From positions 1,915,501-1,979,500 of the forward strand of contig NZ_CP113527.1 of the NCBI RefSeq assembly GCF_028877475.1: a stretch of DNA of 64,000 nt, given 5' to 3'. The notes under the pieces are model-generated. The model was not told where the DNA came from and ran no database searches. It saw only the letters and a list, made by a program, of their open reading frames with translations. The stretch is from Lysinibacillus irui. Lineage in GTDB: Bacteria > Bacillota > Bacilli > Bacillales_A > Planococcaceae. Position 1 is the stretch's first letter; each line of letters opens with the position of its first letter. The position numbers and the translations under genes were made by a program. Below, one piece after another: positions 1 to 7,783 of the stretch.

Positions 1-395
1 TGGTGATTGTCAATCCCGCATACCAAAAGGATTTCCGCTACATGATCAAACAAAGGGGAGGGCTGCTTGCCAAAGGTCGCTTATTAGGCATTCAGTTTGA
101 AACTTTATTTGAAGATCAACTTTATATGGATATTTCCCATCATGCTGTTGACATGGCGATGCTAATTCGCCAGGCATTTATCGACAAAGGTTTTGACCTG
201 CGCTATGATTCAAAAACTAATCAGCAATTTCCGATTTTACCGAACAGCTTGCTCGCAACACTAGGCGAAAGTTACTCCTTCTCCATTTGGGAAGCATTCG
301 ATGATCAACACACCGTTGTTCGCTTTTGCACAAGCTGGGCTACTAAAAAGGAGAATGTGGATCGTTTGATCGAGGACATTCAACAATTAGCCTAA
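1..395 (+). CDS. PLP-dependent threonine-aldolase-like lyase, C-terminal part (truncated by window edge)
   Basis: The frame is open from the first bases and ends with TAA at 393-395, so only about the last 130 residues are present. The text GGLLAKGRLLGIQF, then NQQFPILPN and VVRFCTSWAT, matches the C-terminal half of the beta-eliminating lyase / low-specificity L-threonine aldolase family (fold-type I PLP enzymes). The family cleaves beta-hydroxy amino acids to glycine and an aldehyde. The PLP lysine lies upstream of the window and cannot be checked. An intrinsic terminator follows at once. A related aminotransferase-like lyase is the main alternative. Confidence 0.72.
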   Translation, partial: VIVNPAYQKDFRYMIKQRGGLLAKGRLLGIQFETLFEDQLYMDISHHAVDMAMLIRQAFIDKGFDLRYDSKTNQQFPILPNSLLATLGESYSFSIWEAFDDQHTVVRFCTSWATKKENVDRLIEDIQQLA

Positions 396-401
396 TCATC
401 C

Positions 402-431
402 ACTGCACCTATTTGTTGGGTGCAGTTTTTT
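402..431 (+). terminator. intrinsic terminator after the threonine-aldolase-like gene
   Basis: Arms ACTGCACC (402-409) and GGTGCAGT (419-426) form a stem with a 9-nt loop, followed by a T run to 431. Confidence 0.88.
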
Positions 432-485
432 CCTAATATTCCCTCATGATTGCTATAATAGTAATGAAAGGAAAGGTGGTCATCC

Positions 486-1037
486 ATGACGCAGTATGTA
501 GCACTTTTAAGAGGCATTAATGTAGGTGGGCACAATAAATTGAAAATGGCTGAATTAAGAGAAGCTCTTATACCACTAGGCCTGCAAAATATACGGACTT
601 ATATTCAAAGTGGCAATATATTATTTGAATCAAGTGAATCGGAGGTACGCTTACAGCAGCAAATTCAAGAAACCATCCAAACAGCTTTCAATATCTCAAG
701 TATCGTGATGATTAGAACTGCCGAAGAACTGCTAGCCATCGTAAAAAACTGTCCGTTTTCACCGCAAGACATAGCGGATGCAAGTGCTACAGCAACAGGG
801 GAAAGTCTCCATGTCGCCTTACTGCCAATGGCACCTATGGAAGAGAATGGTGCTAAATTAGTAGCATATGAAAGTGAAAAAGAGCGTTGTATCATCAATG
901 GCAGAGATGTCTATCTGTTATTTTACGATAGCATCCGTAATGCCAAGCTTAGTCAACAGCTGCCTAAACTGGAAGTACCAGCAACTGTTCGCAATTGGAA
1001 AACGATGATGAAGCTCGCTGCTATGGTGGATCAGTAA
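486..1037 (+). CDS. DUF1697 family protein
   Basis: This 183-residue protein begins MTQYVALLRGINVGG; the LRGINVGG motif near the N terminus is the signature of the DUF1697 family (about 180 residues, full length here). The family adopts a ferredoxin-like fold and has no established biochemical role. GGAAAGGTGG at 470-479 supplies the ribosome site about 6 nt before the ATG. No signal peptide or membrane segment is seen. The gene stands between a terminator and a small membrane-protein gene 28 nt downstream, which may be co-transcribed. Confidence 0.85.
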   Translation: MTQYVALLRGINVGGHNKLKMAELREALIPLGLQNIRTYIQSGNILFESSESEVRLQQQIQETIQTAFNISSIVMIRTAEELLAIVKNCPFSPQDIADASATATGESLHVALLPMAPMEENGAKLVAYESEKERCIINGRDVYLLFYDSIRNAKLSQQLPKLEVPATVRNWKTMMKLAAMVDQ

Positions 1038-1065
1038 GAATAATAAACAGTATTGGAGGGATAGA

Positions 1066-1275
1066 ATGAGACGAGATCAATTAAGTTATTTCATTTATCC
1101 AATTATCTATTTCATTGTAAGAACGTTTAATCAATGGAGAAAAGATCAATCTATCACGTGGGCAGAAAATACGGTGACACTGATTGGAACAATGGTCATC
1201 ATGTATGCTTTTATTTGGTTGTGGAATTGGTCAAAAAAGCCGTATCAATGGGGAAAGAACAAAAAGGAAACATAA
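1066..1275 (+). CDS. small two-helix membrane protein
   Basis: The 69-residue product has hydrophobic segments at about residues 7-19 and 37-53 (TLIGTMVIMYAFIWLW) and a lysine-rich tail ending KKPYQWGKNKKET. TTGGAGGG ends 6 nt before the ATG, a strong ribosome site. It follows the DUF1697 gene by 28 nt and probably shares its mRNA. No family is recognised and no function is claimed. Confidence 0.7.
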   Translation: MRRDQLSYFIYPIIYFIVRTFNQWRKDQSITWAENTVTLIGTMVIMYAFIWLWNWSKKPYQWGKNKKET

Positions 1276-1282
1276 TACAGGA

Positions 1283-1320
1283 GAGCAAATTTCTACGCCC
1301 CTTGAAATGTTGCTCTTTGT
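1283..1320 (+). terminator. stem-loop after the small membrane gene, probable terminator
   Basis: GAGCAA plus ATTTC (1283-1293) pairs with GAAAT and TTGCTC (1304-1315). The T tract that follows is short, so termination strength is uncertain. Confidence 0.55.
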
Positions 1321-1353
1321 AGCTGCTCAAAAAGTTACTTATCATTAATACAT

Positions 1354-1384
1354 AAAAAAACTGCAGTGAAATGAATCACTGCAG
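1354..1384 (-). terminator. terminator of the minus-strand metalloprotease-like gene
   Basis: A perfect 9-bp stem, CTGCAGTGA (1361-1369) and TCACTGCAG (1376-1384), is followed on the minus strand by seven T (1360-1354). Confidence 0.9.
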
Positions 1385-1464
1385 CATAGAATTGGTTGAT
1401 ACCCTTTGAGGTTTTCATTAGTATTATAGCAAACTTCTTTTTTTCTGTATAGAAAACATTCCCT

Positions 1465-2307
1465 TTACATCATTTTTTGTAATGTTTGCATCATTATCTT
1501 ATGGAAGTTTTCTTTATCCCACAATAGGAAGGTTCGCTGTTCACCCAATTCGTCTACTAATTGTTTTACAAGACAATAACCTAAATAATAGGCTAGCCGA
1601 GTTGCTTGAAAATGCTGACCGCCATTGATGGAGAACCACTCTTTCCACACATAGGCTGCGTCATGTGTAGTTAAATCTATGAAAAATTGTTGAGCAATGG
1701 TCGATTGGTTCGTTTCAGCAAACTCCAGCCATTTTGGATCTTCTTCAAATGCAAAGTATTCATCTAATCTTGCCTGTACAACTTTTGTCGATAGATAAGT
1801 AGCGACCCCCTCCTGTAAAAGCCACGTAATAGGATGTACCCAATCAATTTTATCCCATTCAATCCCGTGCTTGTCGCTATACAAACAGTGTGCTACATGA
1901 CCAAATTCATGACCGATAATAATGTTTAGATGTCGCTCATGCTTAGGCATTTTCTCTAAGCAAAAAGCAACATCAGGGTTATATTGACGGTAAGTAAAAG
2001 CATTACTTCCATATAAGCCAACAAGTAAATGTACATCACTAGTAAAATGAATTGTATACATTTTTTCATATTGGGCTGCGATGGTCGGAATGAACTTGTA
2101 AAGCATATGTCTTAATCGCAATAAATCAAGCAAAATGACCGCATGTTTTTCTATTGCAGCCTGCTTTTTTTTCTCAACATGATGGCAATGATAGTGAAAA
2201 TACTCCTCATAATGCTTTTTATTAGAAGCATAGTAATCTGTCAAATATTTCGCAGTAGGTTGATAGTGTTGCACAAATTCAGTTACCGTATCGAAAATAA
2301 TCATCAT
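1465..2307 (-). CDS. putative gluzincin-like zinc metallopeptidase
   Basis: In this 280-residue soluble protein HEFGH (about residues 133-137) is an HExxH zinc site. A glutamate about 30 residues later, in WLLQEGVATYLS, is placed like the third ligand of gluzincin peptidases, whose region is often ExxA/G. No signal peptide is seen, so the protein should be cytoplasmic. It may cleave peptides, but no named family is recognised. Two adjacent ATGs follow GGAG; the second (2304) has the better spacing. A terminator lies downstream. The catalytic motif is seen; the activity is inferred. Confidence 0.65.
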   Translation of the reverse strand: MMIIFDTVTEFVQHYQPTAKYLTDYYASNKKHYEEYFHYHCHHVEKKKQAAIEKHAVILLDLLRLRHMLYKFIPTIAAQYEKMYTIHFTSDVHLLVGLYGSNAFTYRQYNPDVAFCLEKMPKHERHLNIIIGHEFGHVAHCLYSDKHGIEWDKIDWVHPITWLLQEGVATYLSTKVVQARLDEYFAFEEDPKWLEFAETNQSTIAQQFFIDLTTHDAAYVWKEWFSINGGQHFQATRLAYYLGYCLVKQLVDELGEQRTFLLWDKENFHKIMMQTLQKMM

Positions 2308-2465
2308 ATGCTCCTGACCTAATTAAATTTTTCTGGCTTGGTCACTTTGATGGATGTGACTTCTCCACATTTTTTACAAAACATTAAAATGAGCTGAAAA
2401 AGATGCTCTATATGTTGTCGCTGCTTTGCTCAATTAGAAAATTTAAAACAGTCGTTAAGTGTACA

Positions 2466-3030
2466 TTATGGTTTTTGACACGCGAAATTATATCCTCCAA
2501 TTTTTCTAGCTTCTGTTGCATTAGTTTGTCCATTTAAACCTGCGTCATCTCTTGAATCAATTATTGGGTTTCCACCCTGATCAAAACATCGATTCATGTA
2601 GTTCATTTTTTCTTTATGTGTAAGATATCGATCCCAGAAAAAATATCCAATGAAAGAAACCAAACCAATTCCTGCAAGCCATGCTACAACGGCGTATGGT
2701 GTTATTTCTCCATCTTCATTTTCTTTATAGATGATGTCGCCATCGTAATTTTCCATGTCTATCCCTAATGTTAAAAGTGTATTATTAACCTCTTTAGAAG
2801 TTAGTGACTCTAGAGATTCATAATAATTTAATTCTTCATCTGTGAAATGATATTTTTCTTTAGCTGTCTCTTCATCAAACTCTAGTTTCTTTGTATTAAA
2901 ATTATATAATACTGATTCGGCTAAAGCACTTTTTACTTGCTAGTTCATTGGCATGCCCAAAATTCGGTAAAACTGTAGATACAATCAAAGTAAGTATCAA
3001 ACTGCAAATAAAAACATTTAACTTTTTCAT
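2466..3030 (-). pseudogene. secreted/membrane-anchored hypothetical protein, broken by a frameshift
   Basis: An ATG at 3030 opens a signal peptide (MKKLNVFICSLILTLIVS, cleavage near GHA-NE) that stops after about 36 codons. The next frame then runs without interruption (from VKSALAESVLYNF to LLTLGID) into a 96-residue open frame ending at 2466. Removing one base in the GCAAGTAAAAAG stretch near 2938-2950 joins the two parts into a protein of about 185 residues. The C-terminal part has one membrane helix (VVAWLAGIGLVSFIGYFFW) and a Cys pair near the end. It could be a real mutation or a sequencing error. The family is unknown. Confidence 0.7.
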
Positions 3031-3062
3031 TACAACGATTCTCTTATTATGTATTTTGTTAA

Positions 3063-3096
3063 AATAATACATTTATGTGATATAATATGTATTATT
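3063..3096. promoter_or_regulatory. 10-bp inverted repeat in a divergent promoter region
   Basis: AATAATACAT (3063-3072) and ATGTATTATT (3087-3096) are exact inverted copies around a 14-nt centre containing TATAAT. The site lies between the broken secreted-protein gene (minus) and the small gene at 3161 (plus). This is the usual place for a shared operator. Such AT-rich repeats also occur by chance. Confidence 0.4.
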
Positions 3097-3160
3097 TACA
3101 TCATTATACATAATAACCATAGAAATGTATAATATAATAAAGAATGTGAGGTGTGCCTAA

Positions 3161-3358
3161 TTGTATTTCTCAAATATCCAATTTTTAATGTTGATATTTG
3201 CTTTTATTATTGTAGTTTTCAGTGCTATTAAGGTTTATCAAATAAGAAAGGAATATTTGATTAAGCAGAGGGAACTAGAGGCTGAATTCGAAAGAATCGA
3301 ATTGGAGAGACAAAAAATAAAGGCAAATAAAAGCGAACCTGAGAAAGCCAATAAATAA
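3161..3358 (+). CDS. small single-pass membrane protein with charged coiled-coil tail
   Basis: A TTG start 7 nt after GTGAGGTG gives 65 residues. Residues 6-24 (IQFLMLIFAFIIVVFSAIK) form one membrane helix. The rest is very charged (KQRELEAEFERIELERQKIK), consistent with a short coiled coil in the cytoplasm. The type is common in Firmicutes but its role is unknown. It is divergent from the broken secreted-protein gene. Confidence 0.6.
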   Translation: MYFSNIQFLMLIFAFIIVVFSAIKVYQIRKEYLIKQRELEAEFERIELERQKIKANKSEPEKANK

Positions 3359-3461
3359 AATAACTTGCTTGTTTATACGCTATTTTATACATGCTTAAGC
3401 TAGTAATTTAACTAAGTGCTGTTAAATCAACAATGTATAAAAATAACCTGTAATCTAACTG

Positions 3462-3509
3462 AAAAGGCAGTAACACGAAGGGTTGGCCCTTTGTCGTTAC
3501 TGCCTTTTT
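3462..3509 (+). terminator. long hairpin terminator
   Basis: AAAAGGCAGTAAC pairs with GTTACTGCCTTTT, and an inner CGAAGGG/CCCTTTG stem closes a TTGG loop. Runs of A and T on both sides allow bidirectional use. Confidence 0.85.
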
Positions 3510-3534
3510 AAAATGTTATGTAAAGTTAAAATGT

Positions 3535-3732
3535 ATGAACGTGAATAAAACTTTTTTTGCAATGTTCTTAAAAAGTCCGAATAAAAACCAGTTACAATCC
3601 GTTTTAAACGATTGTGCGAAGCGTAAGGGTACTCACATTTTAACACCTACAGTCTTAGTGGAGTACGTAGGTGCGAGTGGTAACAATATTACTTACTCAA
3701 CACAAACAAAATATTCGTACCATTCATTTTGA
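3535..3732 (+). CDS. hypothetical 65-residue peptide
   Basis: An ATG-initiated frame lies between two strong terminators. No clear ribosome site precedes it (GTAAAGTTAAA only). The product ends in a Ser/Thr/Tyr-rich stretch (VEYVGASGNNITYSTQT) and contains one Cys. The stop codon falls at the edge of the next terminator stem, which suggests that something is transcribed here. Similarity to any known peptide is not apparent; it could be a short secreted peptide, a gene remnant or noise. Confidence 0.3.
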   Translation: MNVNKTFFAMFLKSPNKNQLQSVLNDCAKRKGTHILTPTVLVEYVGASGNNITYSTQTKYSYHSF

Positions 3733-3773
3733 AAAACAAGCAAAAGGTATTAATCCTTTTGCTTGTTTTTTTT
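3732..3773. terminator. bidirectional intrinsic terminator
   Basis: AACAAGCAAAAGG and CCTTTTGCTTGTT form a 13-16 bp stem around TATTAAT, followed by eight T. The minus-strand membrane gene ends inside the loop. Confidence 0.88.
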
Positions 3774-4103
3774 ATTGTGTTTGATTGTTAAATGTAATGA
3801 GAAACTTATCCCAACGATCATCATTACAGAAAAAACAACCGTGAACGTTTCTTTATAATAGATGGATGTAACAGCCATGACAATCGAACTAATGATAAGG
3901 GCTACACGTAATAATAGATCTGTTTTTTTACTTGGATTAAAAAAATCTTGAAGAATTGCAAATAAATAAGCTAATCCGAAAAATATAATGTACTCATAAA
4001 CCAACACAGGCTTCACAGAATCGGGAATTCCTAAATACAGTAATTGAAATACGACAAGAAGCAATGCTACATATTTTAAATATTTATAGGAGTTTTTTGA
4101 CAA
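3750..4103 (-). CDS. four-helix membrane protein, unknown function
   Basis: TTG start after AAAGGGTGATAATT; 117 residues with four hydrophobic segments (about residues 10-26, 33-52, 63-79 and 84-104) and a lysine-rich end (KHNKKNKQKD). The small size and lack of polar motifs give no function. It is followed by a shared terminator. The start is non-canonical but has the only reasonable ribosome site. Confidence 0.55.
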   Translation of the reverse strand: MSKNSYKYLKYVALLLVVFQLLYLGIPDSVKPVLVYEYIIFFGLAYLFAILQDFFNPSKKTDLLLRVALIISSIVMAVTSIYYKETFTVVFSVMMIVGISFSLHLTIKHNKKNKQKD

Positions 4104-4151
4104 ATTATCACCCTTTTTTATAATAGATTAACATTATGAAACAAGTGTTAG

Positions 4152-4343
4152 TTATTTGTATAGGAGTTGATTTTTTGGTTTAAAATCGTCTATTAAAATC
4201 TTTTTTAGAAGATGAAATGTAAGTAAGCCTGTAGCCATTATAGAGCCGATTGGGCGAACATTTCCTTCACTCGTTATACTGCCAACTTGTCCCGTTGCAA
4301 ATATGTCATTGCCGTATACTTGGCAAATTTGTTTATTTTCCAT
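4152..4343 (-). CDS. small hypothetical protein
   Basis: 63 residues; CGAGGTGATAAG directly before the ATG is a good ribosome site. The N-terminal half (QVYGNDIFATGQVGSITSEGNV) is glycine-rich and polar; residues 31-47 are hydrophobic. No recognised domain. The long 5' gap to the plus-strand SDR holds the SDR operator, so the two genes are divergent. Confidence 0.5.
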   Translation of the reverse strand: MENKQICQVYGNDIFATGQVGSITSEGNVRPIGSIMATGLLTFHLLKKILIDDFKPKNQLLYK

Positions 4344-4421
4344 CTTATCACCTCGTTATGTAAATTTTAACATAAAAGTCATCTGGTTCGCTTAAAACTT
4401 CAAGGATATTAGTTTAAAAAT

Positions 4422-4445
4422 AAATAGTTTAATGTTAAACTATTT
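4422..4445. promoter_or_regulatory. 24-bp perfect palindrome, candidate repressor operator
   Basis: Arms AAATAGTTTAA (4422-4432) and TTAAACTATTT (4435-4445) surround a TG centre. The site is 36 nt upstream of the SDR start. A two-fold symmetric 24-bp site suits a TetR or MarR dimer, but no regulator gene lies nearby. Confidence 0.55.
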
Positions 4446-4480
4446 TACGTTACTAATGAGAGTAAATGGAGGAATGAAAG

Positions 4481-5281
4481 ATGGATCGAGTAAAAAATAA
4501 AGTCGCCTTAGTGACAGGGGGTGCGTCTGGAATTGGTTTATCAGCAGCTACACTATTAGCTAAGGAGGGCGCAAAAGTGGTCATTGCTGATTTCAATCTA
4601 GAGGGTGCTAAAGAAGCAGCTGATGCTCTAGTAAAAGAAGGGTTTGAGGCGTCAGCGATTTTCCTTGATGCTGGGGATGCTTCATCGATAGAAGGAGCGG
4701 TGAATTTTACTGTTGAACAATATGAAACTTTAACAGTCCTATTTAACAATGTCGGTCTAACCAATTTAAAGAAAGATTTAGATGTGGTGAATATTGATTT
4801 AGATGAATGGGACCGCTTAGTCAATGTGAACTTAAAATCAATCTTACTTGGCAGTCGTTTTGCGATTCCGTATATGCAAAAAGCGGGTGGGGGCTCAATT
4901 ATTAATACCGCTTCCATGGCAGCATTCGCAAGTGATCAAATACGTACAGCCTATGGCGCTACAAAAGCAGGTGTAGTGAATATGACGAAAAACATTGCCA
5001 CACAATATGGCAAAGATCATATTCGTTGTAATGCGGTTGCACCAGGTCTTATTTTAACACCAGCTGCCAAAAATAATATGCCAGAAGAAATGCTAGCGAT
5101 CTATTCCAAATTTAATGCGCTCCCATATCATGGGGAGGCCGATGATATCGGTCATGCAGTTGTATTTTTAGCTTCGGATGAATCAAAGTTCATGACGGGC
5201 CAAACATTACAAATCGAAGGTGGGCATTATCTCGCTAATCCAACAATAGCCGATACAAATAACTGGTTAGCCACGTTATAA
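4481..5281 (+). CDS. SDR family NAD(P)-dependent oxidoreductase
   Basis: A classical short-chain dehydrogenase of 266 residues. It has the nucleotide-binding TGGASGIG at residues 13-20, NNVG near 90 (normally NNAG), a serine before the catalytic helix and YGATK near 158-162. The N-terminal acidic residue after beta-2 (IADFN) favours NAD(H). GGAGGAATGAAAG precedes the ATG. The substrate cannot be read from the sequence. A perfect palindrome just upstream suggests local repression, and a terminator follows 8 nt after the stop, so the gene is probably monocistronic. Confidence 0.85.
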   Translation: MDRVKNKVALVTGGASGIGLSAATLLAKEGAKVVIADFNLEGAKEAADALVKEGFEASAIFLDAGDASSIEGAVNFTVEQYETLTVLFNNVGLTNLKKDLDVVNIDLDEWDRLVNVNLKSILLGSRFAIPYMQKAGGGSIINTASMAAFASDQIRTAYGATKAGVVNMTKNIATQYGKDHIRCNAVAPGLILTPAAKNNMPEEMLAIYSKFNALPYHGEADDIGHAVVFLASDESKFMTGQTLQIEGGHYLANPTIADTNNWLATL

Positions 5282-5288
5282 GCTAGCT

Positions 5289-5323
5289 AAAAGAGGTTGT
5301 CTCCTAATGGACAACCTCTTTTT
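5289..5323. terminator. bidirectional terminator between SDR and DinB genes
   Basis: AAAAGAGGTTGTC (5289-5301) pairs with GACAACCTCTTTT (5310-5322), loop TCCTAATG. A/T runs on both sides serve both convergent genes. Confidence 0.92.
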
Positions 5324-5326
5324 CAA

Positions 5327-5830
5327 CTACATTTGCGGAGCTTCCAATCCATACTGTGCCCATTCCTCTTTTGCTGGACCGTAAATGCCTGGAACCGTTA
5401 AACCAGCCTGGCGCATTAAAACGGTCATTTGTCCACGGTGATGGCTTTGGTGCTGTAACAAAAATAACAGCAGGGAGCCGTTGGGCATTTGCTGGCCGAT
5501 AAATTCAATCTTTTCCTTCATTGTCTCATCAGTCCATTGTGTTTGGATCGCGTCTACGAAGGCTTGACTGGCTTGAAGATAGCGATCTGCAATTAATTGT
5601 GCAGAAGTTGGAACAGGAAAATCTTGCGCAGGTGCTTCAAATGATAAATTCGTATTCGAAGTAATTATCCGAATAGCAGCGACGGTATGCCATGCTATAC
5701 GTCCTAACGTCCAATTATCAGCAGTAATGACTTGATTAAGTGATTCATCCGTAAGTTGATTGAGTAGTTTGTGTGTAGCAGCCGCTTCAAAAGACCATGA
5801 TTGTAAAAAATCCTCTACTGTTTGAAACAT
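5327..5830 (-). CDS. DinB family protein
   Basis: The start is taken at ATG 5830, 7 nt after GGGAGG, giving 167 residues (a frame from 5845 lacks a site). The four-helix DinB fold is shown by RIAWHTVAAI and LLQHQSHHRGQMTVLM, whose histidines form the usual metal-binding triad. The superfamily includes thiol-dependent transferases, but most Bacillus members have no assigned reaction. It is one of three DinB-type genes within 4 kb, all minus strand. Confidence 0.85.
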   Translation of the reverse strand: MFQTVEDFLQSWSFEAAATHKLLNQLTDESLNQVITADNWTLGRIAWHTVAAIRIITSNTNLSFEAPAQDFPVPTSAQLIADRYLQASQAFVDAIQTQWTDETMKEKIEFIGQQMPNGSLLLFLLQHQSHHRGQMTVLMRQAGLTVPGIYGPAKEEWAQYGLEAPQM

Positions 5831-5871
5831 TAAAATACCTCCCAAAATATAGTAGTCTCATTTCTATTTTG

Positions 5872-6069
5872 CTATGTGTCCAAAAGAAAAACAAGATAAT
5901 ATATTGCATAAAAAGGTAGTGCAATTGAAAGCATGATATACATCGTCCATTCACCGACGGTTAGTTTTCTTTGCCATCTCGTTAATTTAAGCTGTCGACG
6001 ATAGATCATACTAGCCAATAAAATTGTTATTAAAGAAAGATCCTTTACATTACCTAAAAAGGTTATCAC
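5872..6069 (-). CDS. small two-helix membrane protein
   Basis: The start is placed at GTG 6069, 8 nt after AAAGGAG. A longer frame would begin inside the upstream terminator. The 65 residues carry helices at about 9-22 and 42-62 (MLSIALPFYAIYYLVFLL), with a basic loop YRRQLKLTRWQRK between them. Unknown family. It precedes the DinB gene by 41 nt and may be co-transcribed with it. Confidence 0.5.
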   Translation of the reverse strand: MITFLGNVKDLSLITILLASMIYRRQLKLTRWQRKLTVGEWTMYIMLSIALPFYAIYYLVFLLDT

Positions 6070-6148
6070 AGTATCAGCTCCTTTAGGCTGTTGCAATATA
6101 TGTGATGAGTTAAGTGAACATACCAATCTGTGACAGTTTTCATTGAAC

Positions 6149-6184
6149 AAAAAAGTGCGTCTCTATCTAACATAGAAACGCACT
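6149..6184 (-). terminator. terminator of the EamA transporter gene
   Basis: AGTGCGT (6154-6160) and ACGCACT (6178-6184) with an inner CTAT/ATAG stem; on the minus strand six T follow. Confidence 0.85.
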
Positions 6185-6190
6185 AACCAT

Positions 6191-7063
6191 TTATTCATCT
6201 CGAATAACAATAAATACTCCATTAAATATAAAGAGGGAGCCTAACCAGAAGGACAGCCCAATAGTTTCTCCTAATAACAACCAGCCTAAAAAAGTGCCGA
6301 CTATGGGTTGAAAGAAGAAAAATAAGCCGCCGCTAGAAGCATTCATTAACTGAAGCCCTTTATTCCACAATAAAAATCCACCAGCTGTTGACACAATGCC
6401 CAGATAAAGCAAGCCCCCTGTAATCGTTGGCTGCAATACAGTTGTTAAATCTAACTCTTGTAACCTAGGAAGGACAAAAGGTGTTAATAGAATAACAGCA
6501 ATCATCGATGAATAGGTTGTCACAACCATTTGAGAATACTCGCTCGGTACTTTTTTCACTAACACAGACATCAATGCCCAGGTTAAGGCAGCAATTAGTA
6601 AGTAGAGTCCACCTAATTGCTGCGTGACGTCGATTTGCCCATTGCCCACGATAATCCCGACACCAATCGTTGCGAGGACAATGGATATACATTTTTTGAG
6701 CGTTATACGTTCCTTCAACATCAAACGTGCAAAGACAACCATAAAAGCAGGAGTTGTCGCTGTAATAATCGCGCCCATCTGAGCAGTAGATAGCAAGGTA
6801 CCCATTTCTTGCGTAACAATTGAAACGGTATTGCCAATGAGGCCCACCAGAAAAATGACTAGCCAATCTTTTTTAGCAATTTTCCACGATTGCTTCATCA
6901 TGATGCCAATCATGCCTAGTGCCACCACCGCAATTAAATAACGAATCCAAACAAGCTCCAATGGTGGCACAACATCCACCACTACTTTAACTACTACATA
7001 CATGGCGCCCCATATACTCGCTGCTAGCGATAAAAAGCTAGCGCCGATCACTTTATTTCTCAT
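6191..7063 (-). CDS. EamA/DMT family transporter
   Basis: 290 residues with ten predicted membrane helices in two EamA repeats (about 10-140 and 150-285). It shows the typical N-terminal ASIWGAMYVVVK and a GLLYLGIVSTAGGFLLWNKGLQ segment in the second half. Drug/metabolite transporters of this group export amino acids or metabolites; the substrate here is unknown. CGGAGGAAAAAAC precedes the ATG. A 9-bp inverted repeat lies in its leader (7096-7129) and a terminator follows its stop, so it is a single-gene unit. Confidence 0.88.
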   Translation of the reverse strand: MRNKVIGASFLSLAASIWGAMYVVVKVVVDVVPPLELVWIRYLIAVVALGMIGIMMKQSWKIAKKDWLVIFLVGLIGNTVSIVTQEMGTLLSTAQMGAIITATTPAFMVVFARLMLKERITLKKCISIVLATIGVGIIVGNGQIDVTQQLGGLYLLIAALTWALMSVLVKKVPSEYSQMVVTTYSSMIAVILLTPFVLPRLQELDLTTVLQPTITGGLLYLGIVSTAGGFLLWNKGLQLMNASSGGLFFFFQPIVGTFLGWLLLGETIGLSFWLGSLFIFNGVFIVIRDE

Positions 7064-7095
7064 GTTTTTTCCTCCGTTTTCATAGATCCCTATGC

Positions 7096-7129
7096 CCTTA
7101 ACGGAGAAAAAGTTCTTCTACCGTTAAGG
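7096..7129 (-). promoter_or_regulatory. inverted repeat in the 5' region of the EamA gene
   Basis: CCTTAACGG (7096-7104) and CCGTTAAGG (7121-7129) are exact inverted copies, 33 nt upstream of the start codon. No T run follows, so an operator or a leader hairpin is more likely than a terminator. Confidence 0.45.
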
Positions 7130-7272
7130 AAGAAGAAGTCCTGGTACGTCCTGTTCAAATAATGGAGCAAACATCATATCAATTACACCATCCTATTTTT
7201 CATTTTTTACTTAGTATAATGGAATACGTCTTGTTTTCATAGTGTTCGGGAAAATGCACCTTTATAACTTTA

Positions 7273-7722
7273 TTAAAATAATGGCTTTGGAAATCCATTC
7301 AGGTGAGCAATAATTGAGATTTGTCCAACATGGTATGCCTCATGTGTGTAAACATGATGAAACAACCACTGAAATGTTGGGACTGAAGGTGGCGTCCAGC
7401 CATCAGAAAACCTTGGTACTTCTACTAATGCATTAAGTTCTGATTGGTCCAATGTATGGAGAATGTCATCCGTATAATTTCTAATTTGAATATAGCTATC
7501 TAGTAGTTCTTTAGGCGAGCAATCCTCATGAAGATGTAATATACAACTCTTCTTAAGGCCAATTTCATTTACCCAATAGTCCTCGCTACTTGCTATATGA
7601 GAAATAATCCAAGCTAGATTATTGGGATAGCCATCTGATGTCTTAAACCAAAATGCCTCATCAAGTTTAGTTAGGTAAGGTATTAACGTTTTTCTAAGAT
7701 CATTCCGATATGGAAACGGCAA
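7273..7722 (-). CDS. DinB family protein
   Basis: The start is set at TTG 7722, after AAAGGA with 10-nt spacing, giving 149 residues. The upstream in-frame ATG (7767) lies inside the terminator of the preceding gene. WIISHIASSEDYW and the HxxxHExxHVGQI helix carry the metal-binding histidines of the DinB superfamily. It is a paralogue-like neighbour of the genes at 5327 and 8497, not a recent duplicate by eye. Function unknown. Confidence 0.75.
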   Translation of the reverse strand: MPFPYRNDLRKTLIPYLTKLDEAFWFKTSDGYPNNLAWIISHIASSEDYWVNEIGLKKSCILHLHEDCSPKELLDSYIQIRNYTDDILHTLDQSELNALVEVPRFSDGWTPPSVPTFQWLFHHVYTHEAYHVGQISIIAHLNGFPKPLF

Positions 7723-7754
7723 AAAAATCAATCCTTTCAAATATTGATAGTAGA

Positions 7755-7783
7755 ATAAAAAAATCACCTACTAACAGGTGATT
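7755..7783 (-). terminator. terminator of the 181-residue membrane gene
   Basis: AATCACCT (7762-7769) pairs with AGGTGATT (7776-7783); on the minus strand a T run follows. It overlaps the stop codon of the upstream gene and decides the start of the DinB gene. Confidence 0.88.

Noticed and set aside
3750..4103. Toxin of a type I toxin-antitoxin pair
   Set aside because: The 117-residue, four-helix protein is too long and has no sign of an antisense RNA.
4453..4917. 154-codon frame on the minus strand inside the SDR gene
   Set aside because: It is the shadow of a well-supported SDR; no ribosome site and no protein-like composition.
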